Made by a program: the position numbers and the translations under genes
DNA from: Dasania sp. GY-MA-18
GTDB taxonomy: Bacteria; Pseudomonadota; Gammaproteobacteria; Pseudomonadales; Dasaniaceae
Reading direction: 5' to 3'
Assembly (NCBI RefSeq): GCF_024734385.1
Contig: NZ_JANHAP010000002.1
Coordinates: 62,001-126,000, forward strand
DNA: 64,000 nucleotides
In this document: positions 56,467-64,000 of the stretch, piece by piece
How positions within the stretch are numbered: the stretch's first letter is position 1
How the letters are laid out: every line of letters starts with the position of its first letter
Notes under the pieces: generated by a model
What the model saw: the letters and a program-made list of their open reading frames with translations, nothing else
The model's database searches: none
What the model was told of the DNA's origin: nothing

Positions 56467-57990
56467 ATGTGTGGCATAGCCGGTATAGTCGCAAAGTCCA
56501 ATGTAAACCAAGCGTTATATGATGCATTAACGGTTTTACAACATCGCGGTCAAGATGCAGCAGGTATAGTTACCTGCGAAGGTGGGCGTCTTAATCAACG
56601 TAAGGCCAATGGTTTGGTGAAAGATGTGTTTCACTTACGCCACATGAAGCACCTGCAGGGTAATATGGGCGTAGGCCATGTGCGTTACCCCACAGCGGGT
56701 AGCTCCAGCCCGGCATTGGCACAGCCTTTTTATGTTAACTCCCCCTACGGCATTAGCTTGGCGCACAACGGTAACCTAACCAACACCGCCGAATTAGCTA
56801 AAGCTATTTATCAAGAAGATTTACGTCACTTAAATACCGATTCAGACTCGGAAGTATTATTAAATATTTTTGCCCATGAGCTACAAAAGCTGGGCAAACT
56901 TAATCCCTCAGCCGACGATATTTTTACAGCTGTTAGAGGTGTGCACAGACGTTGTAAAGGTGGTTATGCCGTTATCGCCATGGTGGCTAACTACGGTCTG
57001 GTGGCCTTTAGAGATCCACACGGTATACGCCCCATAGTGTTTGGTGAGCGTGATACTGAGGCCGGCAAAGAGTATATGGTGGCTTCTGAGAGTGTCGCTC
57101 TAGATGTATTGGGCTTTGATCTCACCCGCGATTTAGGTGCCGGTGAAGCAGTGTTTATTAATGTTGATGGCGATGTTTATACCCAGCAATGTGCCGATGA
57201 CGTTAAGCTTAGCCCCTGTATTTTTGAACATGTGTATTTTGCTAGACCCGATTCGATTATGGATGGCGTGTCGGTTTATAAGTCGCGCTTACGTCAAGGC
57301 GATAAGCTAGCCGAAAAAGTTAAACGCGAGCGCCCCGACCACGATATAGATGTCATTATTCCCATCCCCGATTCCAGCCGTATAGCGGCGCAATCTATGG
57401 CCAGCGCCTTGGGGGTAAAATTCCGTGAAGGCTTGGTGAAAAACCGTTACATAGGCCGCACCTTTATTATGCCCGGCCAAAGCCAGCGCAAAAAATCCGT
57501 GCGCCAAAAACTTAATGCCATAGAGCTAGAGTTTAAAGATAAAAACGTGATGCTGGTGGACGATTCCATCGTGCGCGGCACCACCTGCCAACAAATTATT
57601 CAAATGGCTAGGGATGCAGGCGCGGCAAAAGTGTATTTTGCCTCAGCAGCTCCAGCGGTACGTTACCCCAATGTTTACGGTATAGATATGCCTTCAGCCC
57701 ACGAGCTTATTGCTCACGGCCGCAGCACTGAGGAAGTGTGCGAATTAATAGGGGCCGATTGGTTACTGTATCAAGACTTGGATGATTTGATAGAAAGTTG
57801 CGCCGAGGGTAACCCCGAAATAGAGCAATTTGATTGTTCTGTGTTTAACGGCGAATATATAACCGGGGATGTTGATGAGGATTATTTAGGTGCTTTAGAA
57901 GCGGCCAGAAGCGATGCCTCTAAAAAGTCTAAACTCACACCCATATCGGATGAAATCATAGGCCTGCACAACGATGAAGCTGCGCCTTAA
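56467..57990 (+). CDS. purF: Amidophosphoribosyltransferase PurF
   Basis: First committed step of purine synthesis: PRPP plus glutamine to phosphoribosylamine. The 507-residue product starts MCGIAGIVA, so Cys2 becomes the N-terminal nucleophile without a propeptide. The PRPP loop is [18 protein letters not shown] 90-bp gap without a visible PurR box precedes it. Confidence 0.96.
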   Translation: MCGIAGIVAKSNVNQALYDALTVLQHRGQDAAGIVTCEGGRLNQRKANGLVKDVFHLRHMKHLQGNMGVGHVRYPTAGSSSPALAQPFYVNSPYGISLAHNGNLTNTAELAKAIYQEDLRHLNTDSDSEVLLNIFAHELQKLGKLNPSADDIFTAVRGVHRRCKGGYAVIAMVANYGLVAFRDPHGIRPIVFGERDTEAGKEYMVASESVALDVLGFDLTRDLGAGEAVFINVDGDVYTQQCADDVKLSPCIFEHVYFARPDSIMDGVSVYKSRLRQGDKLAEKVKRERPDHDIDVIIPIPDSSRIAAQSMASALGVKFREGLVKNRYIGRTFIMPGQSQRKKSVRQKLNAIELEFKDKNVMLVDDSIVRGTTCQQIIQMARDAGAAKVYFASAAPAVRYPNVYGIDMPSAHELIAHGRSTEEVCELIGADWLLYQDLDDLIESCAEGNPEIEQFDCSVFNGEYITGDVDEDYLGALEAARSDASKKSKLTPISDEIIGLHNDEAAP

Positions 57991-58032
57991 ATACAAATAT
58001 TAAGCATAGGTTTATTAAGGGCTAGGTTAGGC

Positions 58033-59238
58033 ATGGCAGACAGAGAGCAACAATTACAACAAGCCTTATTAGAGGCAGAGCTGGATACCTTAGCCATACG
58101 CGCTGGCCAGTCACGCAGTGCCGAAGGTGAGCACTGCGAGTCTATAGTCACTACCTCCAGCTATGTATTTGAATCGGCTGCCCATGCGGCGGCCAGATTT
58201 TCAGGCGAAGAAGAGGGCAACGTTTACTCGCGTTACACCAACCCCACCGTGCGCACTTTTGAACAGCGTATCGCGGCCATGGAAGGTGGCGAGGCGGCCG
58301 TGGCCACAGCCTCAGGCATGGCGGCTATATTAAGCACCTGCATGGCCTTGCTTAAGTCTGGCGACCACATATTGTCTTCGCGCAGCATCTTTGGCACTAC
58401 TACCGCTTTATTCACCCGTTACTTAGCTAAGTTTGGGGTGGAAGTGACCTTTGTCTCGCCGCTGGATATAAAGGCTTGGCGCGCAGCAATACAGCCTAAT
58501 ACCCGCTTATTATTTACCGAAACACCTTCCAACCCTTTGGCAGAAGTGGCCGATATAGCCGCGCTGGCGGCACTGGCCAAGCAAAATAATAGTTTGTTGG
58601 CGGTGGATAATTGTTTTTGCACCCCGGCTTTACAAAAGCCTTTAGAGCTAGGTGCGGATTTAATCATACACTCCGCCACTAAATACCTGGATGGCCAAGG
58701 CCGTTGCATGGGTGGCGTAGTAGTGGGTGACAAAGCCGTCATTAGCGAAATCGTCGGTTTTTTACGCTCCTGCGGCCCTACCATGAGCCCCTTTAATGCC
58801 TGGATATTTTTAAAAGGTTTAGAGACCCTGCGCCTGCGTATGGATGCCCACAGTGCTAACGCATTAGCGTTGGCGCAGTGGCTAGAGCAACAGTCCGGTA
58901 TAGAAAAAGTGTACTATGCGGGCCTGCCCAGCCACCCGCAGCATGCCTTAGCCGCTAAACAGCAGCGCGCATTTGGCGGGGTATTATCGTTTCAAGTTAG
59001 CGGCCAGCGCGCCGAGGCCTGGCGTTTTATTGATGCCACCGCCATCTGTTCGCTTACCGCAAACCTGGGCGATGTAAAAACCACTATCGTGCATCCTGCC
59101 ACTACTACTCACGGCCGTTTAACCGATGAGCAAAGAGCCGAGGCCGGTATTAGCGAAAACCTAATTCGGGTAGCGGTAGGGCTGGAAGATATCAAGGACT
59201 TAAAAGCCGATATGGCCAGAGGTTTGGCCGCGCTATAA
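58033..59238 (+). CDS. metZ: O-succinylhomoserine sulfhydrylase MetZ
   Basis: PLP enzyme that makes homocysteine from O-succinylhomoserine and sulfide. The 401-residue Cys/Met-metabolism family product has the PLP Lys217 in IIHSATKYLDGQGRCMGGVV, SRYTNPTVRTFEQRIAAMEG and LGDVKTTIVHPATTTHGRL. The purF-metZ order is that of Pseudomonas, which favours MetZ over MetB or MetC. Confidence 0.92.
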   Translation: MADREQQLQQALLEAELDTLAIRAGQSRSAEGEHCESIVTTSSYVFESAAHAAARFSGEEEGNVYSRYTNPTVRTFEQRIAAMEGGEAAVATASGMAAILSTCMALLKSGDHILSSRSIFGTTTALFTRYLAKFGVEVTFVSPLDIKAWRAAIQPNTRLLFTETPSNPLAEVADIAALAALAKQNNSLLAVDNCFCTPALQKPLELGADLIIHSATKYLDGQGRCMGGVVVGDKAVISEIVGFLRSCGPTMSPFNAWIFLKGLETLRLRMDAHSANALALAQWLEQQSGIEKVYYAGLPSHPQHALAAKQQRAFGGVLSFQVSGQRAEAWRFIDATAICSLTANLGDVKTTIVHPATTTHGRLTDEQRAEAGISENLIRVAVGLEDIKDLKADMARGLAAL

Positions 59239-59288
59239 CCCTAATAGCCACAGCAGCGTTCGATTCGGCACAATAACAAGGCGTTACT

Positions 59289-60206
59289 ATGCATAAGCTG
59301 GTAGATCAGGCAGTCGCAGAAGTTGGTACAGTGTTATTAGGCAAGGAGCAGCAGGTGCGCTTGGCGCTGTGCTGCCTAATTGCACAGGGCCATTTACTGA
59401 TAGAAGATTTGCCCGGCATGGGCAAAACCATCTTATCCAATGCCTTAGCCCGAGTGTTAGGTTTGGATTACCAGCGGGTGCAATTTACCAGCGATTTATT
59501 ACCCGCCGATGTATTAGGCGTTTCTATTTTTGATAGGCAGGCCGGTGGCTTTCAATTTATGCCTGGGCCTATTTTTTCACAGTTATTATTAGCTGATGAA
59601 ATTAATCGCAGTACCCCCAAAACCCAAAGCGCCTTACTAGAGGCCATGGAAGAAGGCCAAGTCAGTATAGAGGGCCAAACCCGCAGCTTGCCCACACCTT
59701 TTTTCGTTATCGCCACTCAAAACCCCAGCAGCCAATCCGGCACTTACCCTTTGCCCGAGTCGCAGTTGGATAGATTTTTAATGCGTATCAGTTTGGGCTA
59801 CCCCAGCCTTGCTGCCGAGCGCAAATTGCTGTTGGGTGATGACAGCAGGCAAAAGCTACCCTTGTTAAAACAGTGCGTCAGCAAAGATCAATTATTTGCC
59901 CTACAAAAAGCGGTAAAAGAAATACACTGCTCAGAAGATTTATTAGATTACCTGCAACGGCTAATAGCCTTTAGCCGCAAGCACAAAGAAATAGCCTGTG
60001 GCCTGTCACCCCGTGGTGCGCTGGCTTTGCTGCGCTGTGCCAAAGCCTGGGCCTTAATGCAGGGCCGTGGCCATGTTGTGCCCGAAGATATACAAGTGGT
60101 ATTGCCTTCAGTGGTGGAGCACAGGTTGGAACATGCGGCAGATTTTCGCGCTGATGCAGCGGGTTTGTCGCAGCTTATGTTGGCCGAGGTGGCCGTCCTC
60201 AATTAG
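59289..60206 (+). CDS. MoxR-family AAA ATPase
   Basis: The 305-residue chaperone-like ATPase has Walker A DLPGMGKTILSNALA, Walker B LLADEINRSTPKTQSALLEA, sensor FVIATQNPSSQSGTYPLPES and a C-terminal lid domain. MoxR proteins next to DUF58 and transglutaminase genes form a conserved trio of unclear substrate, thought to act at the membrane. Confidence 0.9.
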   Translation: MHKLVDQAVAEVGTVLLGKEQQVRLALCCLIAQGHLLIEDLPGMGKTILSNALARVLGLDYQRVQFTSDLLPADVLGVSIFDRQAGGFQFMPGPIFSQLLLADEINRSTPKTQSALLEAMEEGQVSIEGQTRSLPTPFFVIATQNPSSQSGTYPLPESQLDRFLMRISLGYPSLAAERKLLLGDDSRQKLPLLKQCVSKDQLFALQKAVKEIHCSEDLLDYLQRLIAFSRKHKEIACGLSPRGALALLRCAKAWALMQGRGHVVPEDIQVVLPSVVEHRLEHAADFRADAAGLSQLMLAEVAVLN

Positions 60207-60260
60207 CGCTAAACGAATAGTTAAACGCCTGCTATTGATCATCAACTTTTAGAGTGATTT

Positions 60261-61238
60261 ATGTTGCAAGCATTACAACAAAAACTGCAGCAACGTTTTC
60301 AGCGCTGGTTAGCTAGGCGTATCCCCCCCAGCCGTGATGTGCGTTTACAGCGCCATAATATTTTTATTTTTTTATCGCCCGCCGGTTACGGTTTTTGCGG
60401 CTTATTAATCTTACTGTTTGTAATAGCGGTCAACTACCAAAATAATATGGTGTTTGCGCTGCTATTTTTATTGTTTGGCCTATTGTCGGTGGCCTTGCTG
60501 CACTCCTATAAAAATATGTCGGGCTTACAGCTGAGTTATCAGCATGCGGCTAACAGCTTTGTGGGCGATAGCGTGCCAGTTACTTTGCAGCTTAAAGGCG
60601 GGGCGGGGCAGAGCCATTACGGCCTGCACTGCCAGTGGTCGCAGAGCAGCGCCCAGCTTAATGTTGAGGCCGGAGCAGAGCAGTTAGTTAGCTTACATCT
60701 AAAAGCACAACAGCGCGGCTGGTTGCAGCCGCCGCGTTTATTGGTGGAGAGTTATTATCCGCTGGGCTTGTTTCGCTGTTGGTCGTGGTTGGCTATAGAT
60801 GTACAGGCATTAATCTATCCTGCGCCACTGGCCTGCCAGCTTAAAGACGCCGTTGGCGATAGTGGTGATGAGGGCGAGGCCAGCACGGTGCCCGGCAGTG
60901 ATGATTTTTACGGCTTTAAACACTACCAGCCGGGCCACTCGCTCAAACATGTGCACTGGCCCAGTTATGCCAAGGGCCAGCCTTTGCAAACCAAAGAGTT
61001 TGCGGCGTATAGCAGCCATGCTCAGCTTATAGACTGGGCTAGCTTTAGTGGCAGCAACGAGCAGCGGCTTAGCGCCATTTGTTATTGGGTGTTGCAGTTT
61101 AGTCAGCAGCAAAGTCTGTTTAGCGTCCGCTTGCCCAATGGCCATTATGGGCCGGGTACGGGCGAGGCTTTTAAGTTACAGCTATTGCAGCTACTTGCGC
61201 TATACCCAGCTACTAGCGGGGGTAAGCATGGCCACTGA
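60261..61238 (+). CDS. DUF58-domain membrane protein
   Basis: The 325-residue protein has two N-terminal helices (GYGFCGLLILLFVIAVNYQN, MVFALLFLLFGLLSVALLHS), a beta-rich middle and a DUF58 block (DDFYGFKHYQPGHSLKHVHW, then PSYAKGQPLQTKEF). It is the middle gene of the MoxR-DUF58-transglutaminase trio. The downstream gene starts inside its last codons (11-bp overlap). Confidence 0.87.
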   Translation: MLQALQQKLQQRFQRWLARRIPPSRDVRLQRHNIFIFLSPAGYGFCGLLILLFVIAVNYQNNMVFALLFLLFGLLSVALLHSYKNMSGLQLSYQHAANSFVGDSVPVTLQLKGGAGQSHYGLHCQWSQSSAQLNVEAGAEQLVSLHLKAQQRGWLQPPRLLVESYYPLGLFRCWSWLAIDVQALIYPAPLACQLKDAVGDSGDEGEASTVPGSDDFYGFKHYQPGHSLKHVHWPSYAKGQPLQTKEFAAYSSHAQLIDWASFSGSNEQRLSAICYWVLQFSQQQSLFSVRLPNGHYGPGTGEAFKLQLLQLLALYPATSGGKHGH

Positions 61239-63255
61239 TTGGCAGTTACCTAGGCCCGCCATGATTTGGATGTTGGCGGCACAATTGCTAGTGGTGCTGG
61301 GCCATGTTGGCAGGCTGCCATTATGGTTGCTGTGTGCTTATGGCGGCTGTGTGTTGTGGCGTTATCAAATTTATAGCGGCGCCTGGTCGGCACCCAAAAC
61401 TTTGGTGAAGGCGGGTATTATTCTTGCGGTGTTTGCTGGTATTTATGCCAGCTATCGCAGCCTTTTAGGGTTAGAGCCTATGGTGTCGCTGTTAATGGCT
61501 GGTTTTGCTTTTAAGCTATTAGAAAGTTACAGCCAGCGCGATTGCATGCGGTTTATTTTTATAGGCTATTTCACCCTAGCGACGGTGTTTTTATTTAATC
61601 AAGGCCTGTTAACCTCGCTCTATGTTTTAGTCACCTTATTATTACTGAGTGCGGCTTTGGTCAGCTTGCAGTTTCCCCCGCATAAGGCGCAGGCGTGGTT
61701 GCCCTTAAAAAAAATCAGCATTATTTTCGCGCAAGCTTTGCCCTTAACGCTATTACTGTTTTTTCTGTTTCCTCGTTTTGAGCCTTTTTGGCAAATCAAA
61801 TTACCCAGCCATCAAGCCAAAACTGGGGTGGGGGATGTGTTATCCCCCGGCGATATCAGCCAGTTAAGTAAAGATGACTCGCTGGCTTTTAGGGCTAACT
61901 TTGTCGGCGAACGGCCGCCGCGTTCAGAGCTGTATTGGCGCGGGGTGGTGTTATCCTATTTTGATGGCAGGGCATGGCATCAAGGTACTTTTCAAAAAAA
62001 ATTTCACGGTAGTAATACGATAGAGTTGGTTAACAATAATGAACCGGCAAAGAGCTATCAATACAGTATTATTCAAGAGCCCAATTACCGGCCCTGGCTG
62101 TATACCTTGGCTGTCGCCTCTAGCAAGACTCCCAAGGTATTGGCTACCAGCGATTATAGGTTGCAATACCGGGAAGATATTGTCGAACGTATAGCTTACC
62201 AAGTAGAAACGAACAGCCAGGCCATAATGGCCAGCACATTAAGTACCGTGCAACGGCACAAAGAAACCTTGTTAAATGGCGATAATAATCCACGAGCTAG
62301 GGCTTTGGCCGCGCGGCTATATCAACAAAGTGCTAGCGACCAAGCTTATATACAAGCAGTGCTCAATTATTTTGCCCAGCAAAATTTTTTCTACACCTTA
62401 ATGCCACCCTTATTGGGCGAAAATAATATAGACGAATTTTTATTAGATAGCCGGCGCGGTTTTTGTGGTCACTATGCCAGCAGTTTTGCTTTTTTAATAC
62501 GCGCTGCAGGTATACCTGCGCGAGTGATAGGTGGCTACCAAGGTGGTGAATACAATCCCCTCACCGGCAGTGTATTAGTACATCAATTTGACGCCCATGC
62601 CTGGGCAGAGGTATGGCTGCCGGGTAAGGGCTGGCAGCGCTTTGATCCTACCTTACAAGTGGCCCCCGATAGAATAGAAAATAGCGTGCAAGACTTACCC
62701 GCTACTCAAGCCGATTATTTAAGCCAATCGGGCCTGTCGGTGATGCGTTTTAAACACATAGCTTTTTTTAACAAATTACGGCTAGAGCTGGATGCCATGG
62801 AATACCGCTGGGCCAGTTGGGTATTGCAATACAAAGGCGAGCGCCAGTTTGCATTTATAGAAAAATGGCTGGGCGCTATTACTTTTACTCGTATTGCTTT
62901 TCTATTGTTGTTGGTTAGCCTGCCCGTAGTACTGTGGTTGCTATGGTCAATATTACAAAACCGCAGTGCGCAAACACTAAAACCACAGGATGCCGATTAT
63001 CAAAAACTCTGCCAGTTAATGGGGCGTTATGATTTACACCGGCAGCCCAATGAGGGCCCCATAGCCTTTGCCCAAAGAGTAGAGCAAGCCGCTAATGGAC
63101 CTAGCGCAGCCATAAAGCAAAAGTTTTTAGCCGCTACCCGTTTATATGTGGCTTTGGCTTATGAGCCACAAGGTGGTGAGAGTGCGGCGCTATTAGCTAA
63201 ACAGTTGCGGGCGGAGCTTGGGGTTTTGAAGGGGATGATACATTCTCATTTTTAA
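61228..63255 (+). CDS. tgpA: Membrane transglutaminase-like protein TgpA type (DUF3488-TGase-DUF4129)
   Basis: The 675-residue protein has several N-terminal membrane helices (DUF3488), a periplasmic transglutaminase-like core with the Cys in SRRGFCGHYASSFAFLIRAA, the His in VHQFDAHAWAEVWLP and the Asp in GWQRFDPTLQ, another helix (IAFLLLLVSLPVVLWLLWSI) and a C-terminal DUF4129 region. In P. aeruginosa the related TgpA is essential. ATG 61228 follows GGTAAGC; the upstream open frame inside DUF58 is not coding. Confidence 0.87.
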   Translation: MATDWQLPRPAMIWMLAAQLLVVLGHVGRLPLWLLCAYGGCVLWRYQIYSGAWSAPKTLVKAGIILAVFAGIYASYRSLLGLEPMVSLLMAGFAFKLLESYSQRDCMRFIFIGYFTLATVFLFNQGLLTSLYVLVTLLLLSAALVSLQFPPHKAQAWLPLKKISIIFAQALPLTLLLFFLFPRFEPFWQIKLPSHQAKTGVGDVLSPGDISQLSKDDSLAFRANFVGERPPRSELYWRGVVLSYFDGRAWHQGTFQKKFHGSNTIELVNNNEPAKSYQYSIIQEPNYRPWLYTLAVASSKTPKVLATSDYRLQYREDIVERIAYQVETNSQAIMASTLSTVQRHKETLLNGDNNPRARALAARLYQQSASDQAYIQAVLNYFAQQNFFYTLMPPLLGENNIDEFLLDSRRGFCGHYASSFAFLIRAAGIPARVIGGYQGGEYNPLTGSVLVHQFDAHAWAEVWLPGKGWQRFDPTLQVAPDRIENSVQDLPATQADYLSQSGLSVMRFKHIAFFNKLRLELDAMEYRWASWVLQYKGERQFAFIEKWLGAITFTRIAFLLLLVSLPVVLWLLWSILQNRSAQTLKPQDADYQKLCQLMGRYDLHRQPNEGPIAFAQRVEQAANGPSAAIKQKFLAATRLYVALAYEPQGGESAALLAKQLRAELGVLKGMIHSHF

Positions 63256-63370
63256 CTGGCGCTAAAGGTAGAAGTTAAGCCATCAGCAGAGGTGGTTTAG
63301 GGGGGTAACTGATTCTCATTTGTCACCGGCTTCTTTTAATTCATCATTGCCGCCCATTCAAACTATCCGT

Positions 63371-63387
63371 TAAACTGACCAAGTTTA
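63371..63387. other. Inverted repeat upstream of the EamA gene
   Basis: TAAACT-GACCA-AGTTTA, a perfect 6-5-6 repeat 33 bp before the EamA start in an otherwise featureless 164-bp gap. It could be an operator; no regulator is identifiable. Confidence 0.25.
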
Positions 63388-63419
63388 GCCCCCTGTTGCT
63401 TGTAGAGTTGGAGTGCCTA

Positions 63420-64000
63420 ATGCCTCATCGCCTGCGTGGTGATTTACTGTTAGTGATTGTTACCTTGATTGCCGCTGCCGGATGGCTTTTTTCTAAAAAT
63501 GCCTTGGCGGTGGTGCCACCTTTTTTGTTTATTGCGGTACGCTTTTTGTTGGCGGGCTGTTTATTGATGTTATTTAGTCGCCGTCGCTTAGCTCAGCTTA
63601 GTGGCTTGCAGTGGTGGTCGGCGATTAAAACCGGCTTGTTGTTTGCTGTGGCTTTATTGTTGTGGATTTTGGGTTTGTTCCATAGTACTCATCTGGGTGA
63701 GGCGGCTTTTATTGCGAGTTTGGCGGTGATTGCAATTCCGGTTATGGGGCGAGTGGTGTATGGCCATAGTATTTCTAAAACCTTGTTGCTGCCGCTGTTG
63801 TTGGCTGTGTTGGGGCTTGCTGCACTTACTCTTGAGGGTAAGGTGAGTTTTGAGCGCTCTCAGTTGTACTTGTTACTGGCGGCAGTCTTTTTTGCTTTGC
63901 AGTTTGTGGTGACGGCCTCGCATGCGGCTAAAATGCCGCCGCTCACCTTGGCGGCGGTGCAAATGATGACAGTTGGCATAGTCGCTTTTATCGTTGCGCT
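63420..64000 (+). CDS. EamA/DMT-family transporter (partial, runs off the window)
   Basis: From ATG 63420 an open frame continues to the right edge with about 193 codons. It encodes repeated membrane helices of the drug/metabolite transporter type (DLLLVIVTLIAAAGWLFSKN, then PPFLFIAVRFLLAGCLLMLF, and FHSTHLGEAAFIASLAVIAI), which matches the first EamA repeat and the start of the second. The substrate is unknown. GGAG lies eight bases before the ATG. Confidence 0.85.
   Translation, partial: MPHRLRGDLLLVIVTLIAAAGWLFSKNALAVVPPFLFIAVRFLLAGCLLMLFSRRRLAQLSGLQWWSAIKTGLLFAVALLLWILGLFHSTHLGEAAFIASLAVIAIPVMGRVVYGHSISKTLLLPLLLAVLGLAALTLEGKVSFERSQLYLLLAAVFFALQFVVTASHAAKMPPLTLAAVQMMTVGIVAFIVA

Overview
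The window reads as chromosome of a free-living, polar-flagellated gammaproteobacterium, probably marine and on the Pseudomonas/Cellvibrionales side of the class. Gene order closely follows what is known for Pseudomonas: flhB-flhA-flhF-flhG(fleN)-fliA-cheYZAB-motCD-parC-parP-cheW-DUF2802, then ccmA-I, smc-zipA-ligA, and leuCDB-asd-asd2-fimV-truA-trpF-(trpBA)-accD-folC-dedD-cvpA-purF-metZ. Species cannot be fixed from the sequence alone. I see no insertion sequence, prophage, CRISPR array, rRNA or tRNA, and no intergenic gap over 300 bp. Coding density is high.

Layout. 1-16146: flagellar export, flagellar placement, sigma-28 and one chemosensory pathway with its stator and polar-localisation proteins, closed by a strong terminator. 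16209-19889: a nitrobindin-like protein, an MscS channel, a DCC-family thiol protein, and a minus-strand pair of FliK-like and FlhB-C-terminal-like genes. 20099-27329: a complete system I cytochrome c maturation operon ccmABCDEFGHI. 27373-27752: a guanidine-II (mini-ykkC) riboswitch in front of a Gdx/SugE guanidinium exporter. 28008-34575: smc, zipA, ligA. 34593-37651: a mixed block with a lysozyme-like lipoprotein, an unknown membrane protein, glyoxalase I, a VanZ-like protein, a flavodoxin and an FHA protein. 37843-39576: a Ser/Thr kinase carrying a second, degenerate kinase domain, divergent from the FHA gene. 39573-59238: a LysR regulator divergent from leuCDB, followed by a long housekeeping block. 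59289-63255: MoxR, DUF58 and transglutaminase genes. From 63420 an EamA transporter runs off the end.

How it fits together. Four flagellar/chemotaxis genes (flhB, flhA, parC, cheW) each have a sigma-54 type -24/-12 element, and in all four the -12 GC ends exactly 77 nt before the start codon I chose. Two of the leaders also carry FleQ-like palindromes downstream of the promoter. This points to a FleQ/RpoN-controlled set with a fixed leader architecture, and I consider it the most interesting signal in the window. CheA lacks a recognisable P2 domain and instead has four spaced copies of an acidic EFEALLDQLHG-type motif that resembles the CheY-binding tail of CheZ encoded just upstream. Other signals worth attention are the guanidine-II switch, the kinase/pseudokinase plus FHA module, and a palindromic LysR box at about -65 of a candidate leuC promoter.
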